Shown here: positions 10,261 to 19,846 of the stretch, piece after piece
Layout: each line of letters starts with the position of its first letter
Numbering within the stretch: position 1 is the first letter of the stretch
Assembly (NCBI RefSeq): GCF_001542915.1
Contig: NZ_LNNH01000040.1
Span: 1 to 64,000, forward strand
DNA length: 64,000 nucleotides
Direction of reading: 5' to 3'
Source: Peribacillus simplex
GTDB lineage: Bacteria > Bacillota > Bacilli > Bacillales > DSM-1321
Notes under the pieces: model-generated
What the model was told of the DNA's origin: nothing
The model's database searches: none
The model's input: only the letters and a program-made list of their open reading frames with translations
Program-made: the position numbers and the translations under genes

Positions 10261-10361
10261 GGTCCATTCCTCCCTTACCATTTCATTACTGCCCCCATTT
10301 TAACATGATTCAGCGACAGATAGAAGGGAAGGGTTTCCTACACTTTTCGTCATATCTCGTA

Positions 10362-12101
10362 TCAGTCCTGGTCCTTGGCGTATATAACTTTTACAATATC
10401 TGAAAAAAGCGGCGTCATGCTGGAGCTATTCTCCTTCGTTTCAAAATTCACGGCAACGAGCGCATATTCGGGATTTTTATAAGGGAAGTAGCCAGCAAAC
10501 CATTTATTGAGCTCCCCTTTTTCTATATTCGTCTGAGCTGTTCCTGATTTACCCGCAACCTCCACAGGCAAATCTCTCAAGGAAGCACCGGTCCCTTTTT
10601 CTTCGGTCACAACCTTCCTTAGGAGCTGCTGCATCTTCATCGACGTATACGGAGAAAGTGTCTCCCCTCCCATGCTTTGATTCTTAAAGTCGACCACAGT
10701 CGTACTATTGTTGAATTCAACCTTGGAAACGGCTTTGACTTGTTCCTTCTTGCCGCCGCGGGCGATCGTGGCCATCATGTTCGCTATCGCCAGGGGTGTC
10801 GTTTGGACGTCTTGCTGGCCGATGGCGGTTTTGGCAATCATCTTGGGATCTTTCTTTAAATCATCGTCGTGCCAGACCTTTCCGGTTTGTTCATGGTACA
10901 ACTGAGTGACTTTCGTATGATATACATCACCTTTCCAGCCCGTTTCACCTATCAACCCTAACTTCTTCGCATAGTTTTCCAGAAAGTCAGGATCCTTCTC
11001 GGCAATTTCCTGTGACAATTCGGCGAATGTCCTGTTACAGCTTTGGGCAAAGCTGCTTTCAAAATTCAGCATCCCCAATTCCCTCTGCTTATCCGTCCTT
11101 CCATCAATCGTCAAGTTACAATTGAATGTCCTGGAGGGACTCGCCGCCTTATGATCGATGGCGGCTGCGGCCGTGACCGTTTTAAAGACGGACCCTGGCG
11201 TTTTTTGAGTCAGCATCATATTGACTGCTCCTGCTCCATTCGGGTCTTTAATATTTAGGGCCGGACGCGATACCATCGCGACGATTTCACTTTTTTTAAT
11301 ATCGATCAGCACGAGTCCGCCTTTTTTTATGCCGCGTTCATCAACCAGCTTTTCCGCCTTTTCCTGTATTTGTTTATCGATCGTCGTCACGACCTTCACA
11401 GGATACAAGGGGTTGGCCGGTTCCACGTATTTAACATCGACACCAAACATCGGGCCGCCGCTTGCGTCCACATGAAAAACGAGCTTCGATTCCCCTGCCG
11501 AAAGCAAAAACTCATCAAAGGTCCTTTGCAGTCCTGTATTGCCGATTTTCGTTTCGGGGGACAAATTCAAGTCCGGATAACGTTTTTTCTTCTCAGCATC
11601 CGATATATTCGTCGTGCCGATCAATTGCGCTGCGGGTGTTTGATTGTGATACAGCTTTTCGTTCACGGCAAAGACGCCGGGTATCTTCAATTGATTGATC
11701 GCCTTCGATTGGCTCGCCGTCAACTCGATCGGGTCATCCCCGCCGAATATGAATGGTTCATCCGCTTGTTCGATTGCCCGTTTCAGCTCACTTTCCGATC
11801 TGCCGATAATCGAAGCAATCTCATCTATAGGCCATGTCATTTTTTTCAGAAATGGAAACAGCACGAGCGTGGGGATTTCTTCATGAGCAAGCGGCTCCCC
11901 ATTCCTGTCATAAAACTTTCCGCGTCCATCATCAATCTTCAATATTTGGGAACGCTGCTCCACGCTTGCTTCTATCAGGTTCACATCATGCTTTGAAAAA
12001 GATTCTGTCGATACAAGCTGAATGTAAACAAGCCTGCCTATGAGTATCAGCATGCAAGTGGTCAAAAAAATAGCCAGCAACCTCAATCGTTTCTTTTTCA
12101 T
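10362..12101 (-). CDS. pbpI: Class B penicillin-binding protein PbpI (YrrR)
   Basis: This is a membrane-anchored peptidoglycan transpeptidase. An N-terminal transmembrane helix (residues 5-25) is followed by the PBP dimer domain and the transpeptidase domain. The catalytic Ser304 and Lys307 lie in TPGSVFKT, the second motif is SCN at 354-356, and the third is KSGT at 518-521. I start at the ATG at 12101 (MKKKRLRLLA), which has ACGAGGTG upstream; the longer frame lacks one. In B. subtilis this PBP4b is mother-cell specific and sigma-E dependent; regulation here is inferred only. Confidence 0.94.
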   Translation of the reverse strand: MKKKRLRLLAIFLTTCMLILIGRLVYIQLVSTESFSKHDVNLIEASVEQRSQILKIDDGRGKFYDRNGEPLAHEEIPTLVLFPFLKKMTWPIDEIASIIGRSESELKRAIEQADEPFIFGGDDPIELTASQSKAINQLKIPGVFAVNEKLYHNQTPAAQLIGTTNISDAEKKKRYPDLNLSPETKIGNTGLQRTFDEFLLSAGESKLVFHVDASGGPMFGVDVKYVEPANPLYPVKVVTTIDKQIQEKAEKLVDERGIKKGGLVLIDIKKSEIVAMVSRPALNIKDPNGAGAVNMMLTQKTPGSVFKTVTAAAAIDHKAASPSRTFNCNLTIDGRTDKQRELGMLNFESSFAQSCNRTFAELSQEIAEKDPDFLENYAKKLGLIGETGWKGDVYHTKVTQLYHEQTGKVWHDDDLKKDPKMIAKTAIGQQDVQTTPLAIANMMATIARGGKKEQVKAVSKVEFNNSTTVVDFKNQSMGGETLSPYTSMKMQQLLRKVVTEEKGTGASLRDLPVEVAGKSGTAQTNIEKGELNKWFAGYFPYKNPEYALVAVNFETKENSSSMTPLFSDIVKVIYAKDQD

Positions 12102-12183
12102 AAAATACACCTCGTAAACATTGTTGACGAGGTGCGAATTTTTAAACAATTATGAACAACTTTGCCGCAACATTTTTTCCCGC

Positions 12184-12215
12184 AAAAAAGAGGAGGCCCA
12201 TATGGACATCCTCTT
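12184..12215 (-). terminator. Terminator of greA
   Basis: AGAGGATGTCC pairs with GGCCTCCTCT-type sequence on the minus strand (small internal mismatch) and is followed by TTTTTTG, 15 bases after the greA stop. Confidence 0.85.
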
Positions 12216-12230
12216 TAATCTGTAAGTGGA

Positions 12231-12707
12231 TCAGCTGATGGATACGATTTTGACGCTCATTTCGCCGCCAGGTGTCATGATCGATACCTTGTCACCGACT
12301 CTTTTGCCCATTAGGCTTTTCGCGATCGGGGAATCATTGGAGATCTTTCCTTCGAATGGATCCGCTTCAACGCTACCAACGATGGAATAGGTCTCTTCGT
12401 CACCATTAGGAAGTTCAACGAATGTTACCGTCTTCCCAAGTGAAACGGTATCTGTATTCGAATCATCGCCTTCGATGATTTTCGCATTGCGGATCATGTT
12501 TTCAATCGTTGTGATACGGCCTTCAACGAAAGCTTGCTCCTCTTTTGCCGAATCGTACTCGGAGTTCTCGGAAAGGTCACCAAAACTGCGGGCGATCTTG
12601 ATTCTCTCCACTACTTCTTTCCGTTTAACCGTTTTTAATTGTTCCAGTTCTTGTTCAAGTTTTAACTTACCTTCTTTAGTCATTGGATATTCTTTTTCAA
12701 TTGCCAA
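12231..12707 (-). CDS. greA: Transcription elongation factor GreA
   Basis: GreA enters the RNA polymerase secondary channel and stimulates cleavage of backtracked RNA. The N-terminal coiled coil has the acidic tip in [17 protein letters not shown] (about residues 43-59), and the C-terminal FKBP-like domain follows ([20 protein letters not shown]). It has 158 residues, as expected. The start codon is TTG ([13 protein letters not shown]), with GGAG nine bases upstream. It lies between udk and pbpI as in B. subtilis. Confidence 0.97.
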   Translation of the reverse strand: MAIEKEYPMTKEGKLKLEQELEQLKTVKRKEVVERIKIARSFGDLSENSEYDSAKEEQAFVEGRITTIENMIRNAKIIEGDDSNTDTVSLGKTVTFVELPNGDEETYSIVGSVEADPFEGKISNDSPIAKSLMGKRVGDKVSIMTPGGEMSVKIVSIS

Positions 12708-12794
12708 AACCCTTCACTCCTTCAAATTCTTTATGCCAAGTTTATGTACTATACAGGACTTAACTCTAAAATCTCGAGTCAAACTATATTAGTG

Positions 12795-12880
12795 CGCGAC
12801 TTAAAAAGCACGCACAACCGATACTAAGAAACAACCGTTCTTTAGTATATGAACCGACTGCAGTTAGCAGCCGGTTCATT
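12795..12880. other. Three adjacent inverted repeats between greA and udk
   Basis: Imperfect stems follow one another: GTGCGCGAC.../GCACGCAC (about 12792-12815), ATACTAAGAA/TTCTTTAGTAT (12821-12848) and ATGAACCG/CGGTTCAT with an extended GC arm (12848-12879). None carries a long U-run; the first has CTTTTTAAG on the minus strand. They may form a weak terminator for udk or a structured greA leader. Confidence 0.4.
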
Positions 12881-12997
12881 CTGTATCAAGAATAGAGTAT
12901 TGCGTTTTCCAACATTTGTCCAGTATTTCCCCCTAAATAAATGGGATTCTTTCAAAAACGGAGGAAAATGGCACCTATCATTATTTATGCTATGTTA

Positions 12998-13636
12998 TTA
13001 CAAAAAAGACTTTTGTTCAAGGATTGTTTGAATTTTAGTCACCATCAAGTCAATCGCAACATGGTTCTGTCCGCCTTCAGGAATGATGATGTCGGCATAG
13101 CGTTTCGTCGGTTCGATGAACTGGTTGTGCATCGGGCGGACGACACTGATATATTGATCGATGACCGATTCTATGGAACGGCCGCGTTCTTTAATGTCAC
13201 GGGTCATCCTCCGGAGGATTCGCAGGTCCGCATCCGTGTCCACATATAGCTTCATGTCCATCAAATCACGGAGACGTTCATCCTCCAGCACCAAAATCCC
13301 CTCAAGGATGATGACATCCTGCGGTTCAACGGCGATGACCTCCTCGGAACGAGTATGGATCGAATAATCATAAACGGGTTTCTCTATCGTTTCATAGCGC
13401 AGCAACGCGTTAATGTGATCGATAAGCAAATCATTATCAAATGCCAGCGGATGATCATAATTCGTTTTCAACCGCTCTTCAAACGGCAGATGGCTTTGAT
13501 CTTTATAGTAATAATCTTGTTCGAGCATCAAGATCGAGTGTCCTTGAAAGAATTCAAAAATGGAACGGGTAACACTTGTTTTACCTGATCCCGACCCTCC
13601 TGTAACTCCGATGACCACTGGTTTTTTTCTTGTCAT
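12998..13636 (-). CDS. udk: Uridine kinase
   Basis: This pyrimidine-salvage enzyme phosphorylates uridine and cytidine. The P-loop [11 protein letters not shown] is at residues 10-20; LEQDYYYKD and YDHPLAFD are the nucleoside-binding segments, and [13 protein letters not shown] is the lid. It has 212 residues, a normal length. The ribosome site GGAAGGAG precedes the ATG, and the gene begins one base after the trhP2 stop, so it is cotranscribed with the tRNA-modification genes upstream. Confidence 0.97.
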   Translation of the reverse strand: MTRKKPVVIGVTGGSGSGKTSVTRSIFEFFQGHSILMLEQDYYYKDQSHLPFEERLKTNYDHPLAFDNDLLIDHINALLRYETIEKPVYDYSIHTRSEEVIAVEPQDVIILEGILVLEDERLRDLMDMKLYVDTDADLRILRRMTRDIKERGRSIESVIDQYISVVRPMHNQFIEPTKRYADIIIPEGGQNHVAIDLMVTKIQTILEQKSFL

Positions 13637-13637
13637 G

Positions 13638-14909
13638 TCAATTCTCCTTCCGCATCATATTGTTCACATATACTCGATCATCTACCTGAATGCGGACAAT
13701 TTGAAGCGGATGGCGAGCTGCCTCCAGCTCGTTGCCTGACTCATCCCAGATCGTTCCGATTTTTTGCGTGAAGTTTTCGATTTCCGGCCCAAAAAACTCG
13801 ACTTCATCTCCAGGCTTGAAGAAATTACGCTGCTGCATGGTCGCGATTTTCGTTTCCTCGTCGTAATCGAGCACCAATCCAGCGAAGTCGAAGCGAGTCT
13901 TTACGGTATGATTCCCGAACATTTGCTGTTTATACCCAGGAATTTCCCCTTCCATGAAGGATGATGCCGTCTCACGATTCGCACACTTATCAAGCTCTTC
14001 CAGCCATTCCTGCTTGATCGTGAAATGATCGGGATCGGCACAATAAGCATCAATGACCTTTCGATAGACGCTGATTACAGTCGCAATATAATGAATCGAT
14101 TTCATTCTTCCTTCGACTTTTAGGCTATCAATGCCGATTTCGATCATGCCTGGCAAGGATTCAATCAGCTTTAGGTCTTTCGGGCTCATGGCGAATGGAG
14201 CATCTTCTTTTTCGAATAAAGGCTTTTCCCCGTCTTGATCCAGCTCATATAAATCGTAATCCCAACGGCATGACTGGCAACAGCCGCCGCGGTTTGAATC
14301 GCGAGCCGTCATATGATTCGAAAGCGTGCAGCGTCCTGAATAAGCAATGCACATCGCACCATGAACGAAGGCTTCGATTTCAATATCGACCTTTTCCTTC
14401 ATTTCACGGATCTCTGCGGCACTTGTCTCACGGGCCAGCACGACACGCTCCAAGCCCTCTTCTTTCCAATACTGGACAGCCTTCCAGTTCGAAAGGGATT
14501 GCTGTGTGCTCAAATGGATTTCCACTTTCGGGGCGACTCTTTTGCACGTCTCGATGATCAGGGGATCGGCGACGATGATTCCATGAACGCCAGCCTCCTG
14601 AAGGCCTTCCAAGTATTCTTCAAGACCATCGATATTTTCATTATGCGCGAAGATATTAGTCGTTACATATACTTTCGCACCATACTTCTTCGCGAACTCG
14701 ACGCCTTCGGTCATTTCCTCAAACGTAAAATTTCCGGCATTGGAACGAAGGCCATATTCCTGTCCGCCAATGAAAACGGCATCTGCGCCATAATGGACCG
14801 CTATTTTTAGTTTTTCCAAGTTGCCAGCCGGGGCCAGCAATTCAGGTTTTTTTACAATGACTCTTTTTCCATCCACGATCCTGGAAATTTTATCAGCAAT
14901 AGCATTCAA
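13638..14909 (-). CDS. trhP2: tRNA uridine-34 hydroxylation protein TrhP2 (U32 family, YrrO)
   Basis: This U32 'peptidase' family member acts in prephenate-dependent formation of 5-hydroxyuridine at the tRNA wobble position, with TrhP1. It carries the U32 signature [14 protein letters not shown] (about residues 181-194) and a Cys-rich motif GGCCQSCRW. Cys187, 194, 210/211 and 214 are likely iron-sulfur ligands. The start is TTG with AGGAGG upstream. It follows trhP1 by 31 bases and precedes udk by one base. The older name 'collagenase-like protease' is misleading. Confidence 0.92.
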   Translation of the reverse strand: MNAIADKISRIVDGKRVIVKKPELLAPAGNLEKLKIAVHYGADAVFIGGQEYGLRSNAGNFTFEEMTEGVEFAKKYGAKVYVTTNIFAHNENIDGLEEYLEGLQEAGVHGIIVADPLIIETCKRVAPKVEIHLSTQQSLSNWKAVQYWKEEGLERVVLARETSAAEIREMKEKVDIEIEAFVHGAMCIAYSGRCTLSNHMTARDSNRGGCCQSCRWDYDLYELDQDGEKPLFEKEDAPFAMSPKDLKLIESLPGMIEIGIDSLKVEGRMKSIHYIATVISVYRKVIDAYCADPDHFTIKQEWLEELDKCANRETASSFMEGEIPGYKQQMFGNHTVKTRFDFAGLVLDYDEETKIATMQQRNFFKPGDEVEFFGPEIENFTQKIGTIWDESGNELEAARHPLQIVRIQVDDRVYVNNMMRKEN

Positions 14910-14940
14910 GGCTATTCCTCCTCTTTCTCGTACCCTTTTC

Positions 14941-15870
14941 TTAATAAACCGACTCTTTGAAGAAGAATCCTGTATCCAACTCCCGGCTAACCGGCTGGAT
15001 CGCTTTGACTTTTTCGTAAAGATCCATTTTCAACTCTTCATACCGGTCGGGCTCCTCTGCACATAAGTCTATCGCTTCCCGGTATAACTTTGTCATTTCC
15101 GTAATATATTCAGGGGTTTGCAGCAATCCTTCGATTTTTAATGAATCGATTTCCGCCTCAATCAATTCCTGCAGTTCATCAATCATGCACATATCGTTCG
15201 GGCTCATGATATGTGTACCATTTTCATCTTCATAAATCGGATATTTGTTTTCTCGTTCCTTATCATGCAAGAACATATTTCTGCTTTCCTGACGGTTTTC
15301 CACTGCCAATTCCTTGCCTTGGTATTCAAAGTAATTTCCGAGAAGCGTACGCTTGGACTGGAATATGCAAGTCATGCCGTGTACCTGCACTTCAAGTTCT
15401 ACCTCGGCATTTTCCTTCATTTCGATTATCTCGTCCAAGCTTATTTCACGGGCAGCGAGAGCACGGACTGCACCGCGTTTCCCCCAATAATTACAGGTGT
15501 ACCAGTTCGTCACCGTCATCTCCGTATTCCAGTGCAACGGCATATCGGGGGCAACGGCACGGACTGCCATCAAGACTGCCGGATCACCGAACACGATCCG
15601 GTCTGCACCGGCTTCTTTAAGGAAGGTGACGTAGTCTTCAAGCTCGTCCACCTTTTCATTATGAAAGATGGCGTTCATGGACACATACACCTTCTTGCCT
15701 GCAGCATGGGCCATCTCTATCGCTTTCTTGACATCCTCAACTGTGAATTCCCCTGCCAGCCTAAGAGCGTAACGCTGCTCGCCAATGACGAATGCGTCAG
15801 CGCCAGCTTCAATAAGCTCCGCGATGTGATTGACACTTGTCGGGGTCACGAGTAATTCAGGCTTTTTCAT
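14941..15870 (-). CDS. trhP1: tRNA uridine-34 hydroxylation partner TrhP1 (U32 family, YrrN)
   Basis: This U32-family paralogue of the next gene is about 309 residues and lacks its C-terminal extension. The signature is altered to VQVHGMTCIFQSKRT, and the GGCCQSCRW cluster is replaced by NRQESRNMF, so the putative Fe-S ligands are absent and it is probably a non-catalytic partner. I start at the ATG at 15870 (MKKPELLVTP) because GAGGTG lies six bases upstream; GTG at 15879 is possible. It overlaps the trmR end by 14 bases. Confidence 0.9.
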   Translation of the reverse strand: MKKPELLVTPTSVNHIAELIEAGADAFVIGEQRYALRLAGEFTVEDVKKAIEMAHAAGKKVYVSMNAIFHNEKVDELEDYVTFLKEAGADRIVFGDPAVLMAVRAVAPDMPLHWNTEMTVTNWYTCNYWGKRGAVRALAAREISLDEIIEMKENAEVELEVQVHGMTCIFQSKRTLLGNYFEYQGKELAVENRQESRNMFLHDKERENKYPIYEDENGTHIMSPNDMCMIDELQELIEAEIDSLKIEGLLQTPEYITEMTKLYREAIDLCAEEPDRYEELKMDLYEKVKAIQPVSRELDTGFFFKESVY

Positions 15871-16522
15871 TTTTGTCACCTCTATGTTTACTTATGGCTA
15901 CACCATCGCCAATCGGCAATATTACGGTATCGAAATGAGGATGGTCATGCAACCACATGTTAAAGTCCCTGATTTTTTTGATGAGAGCTCGCTTACGTCT
16001 CGTCATTTCCATGTCTTCGATGTTTTCTGCGACCAAGCCTTTAAATAATACATTATCAGTAATGATTACTCCAGCTTCGGCAAGGAATGGTTCAAACAGT
16101 TCAAAGAATCGCTTATACTGCCCCTTGGCGGCATCAACGAAGATGATATCGAATGGTCCGTGTTCGGCTACTTTCGGCCCTGCCTCAAGCGCATCCCCTT
16201 CAATGAGGGCGATTCTATTATTCAGTCCAGCTTTCTCGATGTTGGCCCTTGCCTGCCCAATACGAGCTTCATTGCGTTCAAGCGTCACGATTTTGGCTCC
16301 TGGCAGCGTTTCGGCCATCCTTATGGCGGAATAGCCGATTGCCGATCCGACCTCCAATATTGCCTGCGGCTGATGGAGCCTTAATATCTGAAGCAGTACC
16401 TCAATGCCTTCCGGCTCCATGATCGGCACATTATTTTCCAATGCGAAATCTTCCATCTCCTTGATCAGCCCCGTACGCTCCGGAATCAAGGAATGAAGAT
16501 ATTGTTCTATTTTTCCGTTCAA
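15857..16522 (-). CDS. trmR: tRNA 5-hydroxyuridine-34 methyltransferase TrmR (YrrM)
   Basis: This class I SAM methyltransferase of the O-methyltransferase 3 type converts ho5U34 to mo5U34, completing the pathway of TrhP1/TrhP2 encoded next to it. Motif I is ILEVGSAIGYSAIRMAE; DIIFVDAAKGQY contains the metal/catalytic Asp, and ITDNVLFKG is the conserved third region. The start is TTG at 16522 with TTGGAGG seven bases upstream, and this fits the known N-terminus; the ATG at 16600 would add 26 unrelated residues. Confidence 0.92.
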   Translation of the reverse strand: MNGKIEQYLHSLIPERTGLIKEMEDFALENNVPIMEPEGIEVLLQILRLHQPQAILEVGSAIGYSAIRMAETLPGAKIVTLERNEARIGQARANIEKAGLNNRIALIEGDALEAGPKVAEHGPFDIIFVDAAKGQYKRFFELFEPFLAEAGVIITDNVLFKGLVAENIEDMEMTRRKRALIKKIRDFNMWLHDHPHFDTVILPIGDGVAISKHRGDKNEKA

Positions 16523-16656
16523 GATGTTTCCTCCAATGATAAGAAAAACGAAAGCACTTAGCCAGTCCATGCCGTACAAGCCAGGTTCGAATGCCTGCAA
16601 GTTATCACCATGGGCTGAAGCAAATATGCTTGATGAGCTGCATTTCCTTATCTTTC

Positions 16657-16681
16657 AAAATAAAACCCGGCATTCGCCGAG
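16657..16681 (-). terminator. Terminator-like hairpin between mltG and trmR
   Basis: CTCGGC/GCCGGG stem with a GAAT loop, followed on the minus strand by TTTTATTTT. Together with the hairpin at 16733-16767 it separates mltG from the trmR operon. Confidence 0.6.
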
Positions 16682-16732
16682 TCACTGATCACCGCTAAAA
16701 CCGGTCCGAAAATTCACTTGTACTATTCTATC

Positions 16733-16767
16733 ATAAAAACAAGGGGAAAGTAATATCTCTCCCCCTT
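16733..16767 (-). terminator. Terminator of mltG
   Basis: AAGGGGGAGAG pairs with CTTTCCCCTT and is followed by GTTTTTAT on the minus strand, 14 bases after the mltG stop codon. Confidence 0.7.
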
Positions 16768-16780
16768 CGTTGCTGTGCTT

Positions 16781-17917
16781 TTATTTATTGGAAATATGCT
16801 CTGCCTTTTTAAGATTATGGTCCTCCAGGTTTTTGGAGTATAGGACTTCTCCTTCCGGTGTGGCCAAGAAGTATAGGAAATCCGTTTTTTCGGGTTTCAA
16901 TGCCGCTTCGATCGATGTCGTTCCAGCATTGGCAATCGGTCCTGGCGGCAGCCCTTTATTCTTATACGTATTATATGGGGACTTCACATCCAGGTCTTTA
17001 TAATACACCCGGCTTTTATGGGACCCCTTTGCATACAGCACGGTGGGATCCGTTTGAAGCGGCATATCCTCCTTGATACGGTTGTAGAAGACGGAGGCAA
17101 TTTTTCCCCGATCGACTTGCGCCGTCGCTTCTTCTTCCACAAGCGAAGCGAAGGTCAGCATCTCGTGCACGGAATAATCATCTTTTTCCATCTGCGGTTT
17201 ATATGCCTGAAGCGTTTCATCGGTTTTTTTCAGCATCTCGACAACGATCGATTCCAAGTTTGGTTTTTCCTCATAGAAATCATAGGTTGCCGGGAAAAGA
17301 TACCCTTCGAGCGGATATAAAACCTTTTCATTTTCGATTTCCGAAGTCAATAGCTCCGGGAATTGTTCCTGCATGGACTTAACGAATTTCTTATCATTCA
17401 ATTCCTTAAAGACTTTTTTTGGTTCTTGTCCCGTCTTTACGGCAATGATATCGGCAATTTGGACGAGCTGCTTCCCTTCGGGGATCGTAATCTTCAATGC
17501 CGCTTCTTTCATCAGTTTCCCGGTTTTGATGCTTGTGACGATATCTTCAATCGGCATGGAAGGTGATAATTTATACTCACCTGCCTGGAATCCGGATTCA
17601 TTGCGGAATTTAATATAGTATTTGAATACGCGTGCGTCCTTGATGATTCCCTGCTCTTCAAGCAATGTAGAAATTCCGTTCACGGAAGAACCGATCGGGA
17701 TTTTCACTTTCTTGATGGTATCATCGTCAGGGTCGACGGGTTTCATGGCCGAATTAATATATAAGAAGCCCACGAGACCGACAATCCCGATTAGTAAAAT
17801 AAGCGAAGCTATCGTAATCATGATGATCTTACGAACAAGCCTGGCTTCTCCTTGCCGTTCCAACAATTTCATTTGAATATGTTCCTTTTTAGATAAATTA
17901 TGATCTTTTTCATCCAT
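16781..17917 (-). CDS. mltG: Endolytic murein transglycosylase MltG (YrrL)
   Basis: This membrane-anchored enzyme cuts nascent glycan strands and is thought to set strand length during wall synthesis. It has a cytoplasmic basic N-terminus, one transmembrane helix (about residues 30-55), a LysM-like region and the YceG domain. The catalytic Glu204 lies in YPLEGYLFPATYDF, and LASLVEEEA is the second conserved motif. I prefer the ATG at 17917 (MDEKDHNLSK), seven bases from GGGGG, over the one six bases upstream of it. Confidence 0.94.
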   Translation of the reverse strand: MDEKDHNLSKKEHIQMKLLERQGEARLVRKIIMITIASLILLIGIVGLVGFLYINSAMKPVDPDDDTIKKVKIPIGSSVNGISTLLEEQGIIKDARVFKYYIKFRNESGFQAGEYKLSPSMPIEDIVTSIKTGKLMKEAALKITIPEGKQLVQIADIIAVKTGQEPKKVFKELNDKKFVKSMQEQFPELLTSEIENEKVLYPLEGYLFPATYDFYEEKPNLESIVVEMLKKTDETLQAYKPQMEKDDYSVHEMLTFASLVEEEATAQVDRGKIASVFYNRIKEDMPLQTDPTVLYAKGSHKSRVYYKDLDVKSPYNTYKNKGLPPGPIANAGTTSIEAALKPEKTDFLYFLATPEGEVLYSKNLEDHNLKKAEHISNK

Positions 17918-18248
17918 TTTCATTCCCCCTGCAAACTCACACCAACTACAGAATGGCTTCTAGATGATGCTTTCTCTAATTAGACTTTGCTTCGAACATT
18001 ATACTAAAACCAACAAAAAATTACATGTTTTTTGTGAAACTACCTTCATAATTCATCTATTTATGGCAAAATCGCACTAGTTTTGTCAATCCCGGGAGTT
18101 TTTAACCAGGAAAATAGTGATATGATTTCAGCTCCATTTGAATGAGGGTTATACGAATTTCCACTTTTATGGTAGACATATCATCCCCGAAACGGAATAA
18201 TCTTAGTTAGGATCATATTTAAATGAAAGGGAAGGCGGTGTAAAGGAA
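17918..18248. other. Intergenic region, no gene seen
   Basis: AT-rich spacer between mltG and an oppositely transcribed mini-gene. It should hold both promoters. I see no convincing ORF, repeat or RNA structure. Confidence 0.5.
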
Positions 18249-18404
18249 TTGGATAATTCTTATTTTGTCGGGTGGGGGACGTTGGCACTCATAAATGCAG
18301 GACTCGCTCAAGGTAAAAATAGAACGGCGTTGAATTGGTTCTTGCTCTCTTTATTTTTAGGTCCTTTAGCGACTTTTATCCTTTTGTTCGCTGAGAAAAG
18401 ATAA
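18249..18404 (+). CDS. 51-residue membrane mini-protein
   Basis: A TTG-start ORF follows AAGGCGGTG by eight bases. The product DNSYFVGWGTLALINAGLAQ then GKNRTALNWFLLSLFLGPLA has two short hydrophobic segments separated by a polar GKNR turn. The K(G/N)R-x-W-F-L-L-x-L-x-L-G-P-L pattern is common in small phage/bacterial membrane proteins of unknown function. It lies alone on the plus strand between mltG and the yrzB operon. No specific family assigned. Confidence 0.6.
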   Translation: MDNSYFVGWGTLALINAGLAQGKNRTALNWFLLSLFLGPLATFILLFAEKR

Positions 18405-18668
18405 GCTTCTCATTGGTACATAAATGAAAAAGCATTAAAACCAATATGATTGTGTTGCCAATTTGGCGAGTCCAGCACCAAACTCGCGGGTCAAGTGCAT
18501 AACCTCTAAGAAAACAGCTGCCTATTTGCCCATGAAGCATCCGATAAGTTACTTTATATACTGGCATGACATCTGTGAATACGCGAAATAATGATACTAT
18601 CACCCGTTTTATCAAGGAAAAACTCTTGCCGAGGGGCTCAGCGCCAAGGCCTGGAGGGGTAGAAAACC
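18405..18668. repeat. Non-coding stretch ending in a possible extragenic repeat
   Basis: The 105-codon open frame on the minus strand here has no ribosome site and an implausible composition, so I do not call it. The right end (GCGCCAAGGCCTGGAGGGG then AGAAAACC) resembles the repeat end at 1-31 (GTGCCTGGAG, GGAAATCAAC). I therefore suspect a diverged copy of the same element. Confidence 0.3.
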
Positions 18669-18670
18669 GC

Positions 18671-18705
18671 AAAAAAAAGATGCCGCCTAACATACAGGCA
18701 GCATC
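18671..18705 (-). terminator. Terminator of the alaS-yrzL-ruvX-yrzB group
   Basis: GATGCTGCCT pairs with AGGCGGCATC around a 7-base loop and is followed by eight T residues on the minus strand. A second long hairpin (CCTGGTTTTA/TAAAAACCAGG, about 18717-18771) lies between it and the yrzB stop. Confidence 0.88.
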
Positions 18706-18780
18706 TCCTTCAGGTCCTGGTTTTATTTAAAGGTCCTTTACAAAGGATACATTAAAAACCAGGTCAGTTTTTTCGTTTGT

Positions 18781-19080
18781 TTATTCTTCTTCTTCGGCTT
18801 CTTCCTGGTCAAGGAATGTATTTAACATTTCTTCGACTAGATCCCACTCTTCTTCGGTTTCGATCGGAGTAAGCTCACCATCTTTATTATCTTCGCTCGG
18901 TACGAATGAAGAAGCGTGGATTTCAATCTCTTCCTCTTCATCTTCTGCAGACATCGGATAGTAAAGGACATAAGATTTGTTGAATTTATCTGAATCGAAT
19001 GTGAAAAGGATTTCGCAAAGCTGCTCGTTTCCGTTTTCATCTACTACTGTAATGTTGTTTTCGCCGTGTTCCATTTGCAT
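18781..19080 (-). CDS. yrzB: DUF1292 family protein YrzB
   Basis: The 99-residue, strongly acidic protein starts [20 protein letters not shown] and has the DUF1292 core [16 protein letters not shown]. It ends in an acidic tail. It is the third gene of the conserved Firmicutes trio yrzL-ruvX-yrzB. The ribosome site TGAGGTG stands before the start. Function unknown; an ATG two codons in is an alternative start. Confidence 0.9.
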   Translation of the reverse strand: MQMEHGENNITVVDENGNEQLCEILFTFDSDKFNKSYVLYYPMSAEDEEEEIEIHASSFVPSEDNKDGELTPIETEEEWDLVEEMLNTFLDQEEAEEEE

Positions 19081-19085
19081 TCACC

Positions 19086-19511
19086 TCATATTGAATTTGT
19101 TTGTCTGTCCAAGAAACCTTGCAGGATCATGACAGCAGCCATTTTATCAATGACTTTCTTACGTTTGCTTCGGCTCACGTCCGCCTCAAGAAGGACACGT
19201 TCAGCCGCCATAGTTGTCAACCGTTCATCCCAGAGAAACACCGGCAGCTTGAATTTTCTTTCTAATCGCTTAGCGAAATCTTGGCTGATTTCGCCTCGCG
19301 GTCCTACAGTCCCGTTCATATTTTTAGGTAAACCTAGGACGATTTTAGAAACTTCATGCTCTTTTATAATTTCATTGAGACGTTTAAAGCCGAAGTCATT
19401 TCCAGCTTCGTTAATTTTGATCGTTTCCAAACCTTGTGCAGTCCAGCCCATCGCGTCGCTTACGGCGACGCCGATGGTTTTTGAACCTAAGTCAAGCCCC
19501 ATTGTGCGCAT
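19086..19511 (-). CDS. ruvX: Putative Holliday junction resolvase RuvX (YqgF family)
   Basis: This RNase H-fold protein is annotated as a Holliday junction resolvase; homologues are also implicated in rRNA maturation. The conserved acidic residues are Asp7 in [15 protein letters not shown], Glu/Asp in [14 protein letters not shown], and the late Asp in [12 protein letters not shown]. It has 141 residues. Its ATG overlaps the yrzL stop (TAATG), which implies coupled translation, and yrzB follows after five bases. Confidence 0.93.
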   Translation of the reverse strand: MRTMGLDLGSKTIGVAVSDAMGWTAQGLETIKINEAGNDFGFKRLNEIIKEHEVSKIVLGLPKNMNGTVGPRGEISQDFAKRLERKFKLPVFLWDERLTTMAAERVLLEADVSRSKRKKVIDKMAAVMILQGFLDRQTNSI

Positions 19512-19780
19512 TAGTATTCCTCTCGATGTTTCTTAAGATACGACTTGACCAATTCTTCGATGATTTCGTCGCGTTCAAGCTTACGGATGATGTTTCGAGC
19601 ATCCATATGGCGCGGGATGTAAGCCGGGTCACCAGATAATAGATAACCGACGATTTGGTTGATCGGATTATACCCTTTTTCCTGAAGTGCAACATACACT
19701 TGAGACAATACTTCTTGTACATCTCTTTCGAATGGTTCTTCGGGAAAATTAAATTTCATCGTTTTATCAAACGAACTCAT
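19511..19780 (-). CDS. yrzL: IreB family regulatory phosphoprotein (YrzL, UPF0297)
   Basis: The small conserved protein [15 protein letters not shown]... contains [20 protein letters not shown], the hallmark of the IreB family. In Enterococcus IreB is phosphorylated on Thr by the PASTA kinase IreK and affects cephalosporin resistance; the role in bacilli is not established. I choose the ATG at 19780 (nine bases after GAGG), which gives 89 residues; ATG at 19786 is possible. It lies between alaS and ruvX. Confidence 0.93.
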   Translation of the reverse strand: MSSFDKTMKFNFPEEPFERDVQEVLSQVYVALQEKGYNPINQIVGYLLSGDPAYIPRHMDARNIIRKLERDEIIEELVKSYLKKHREEY

Positions 19781-19846
19781 TGACATGCACCTCTCCTCAG
19801 CGTCCAGAATCCACTATTACCTACATTGTACAACACTTTTCATGGA

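Noticed and set aside
18376-18693. 105-codon open frame on the minus strand downstream of the 51-residue membrane protein
   Set aside because: It has no ribosome site, its composition is unlike a real protein, and it runs through a terminator and a suspected extragenic repeat.
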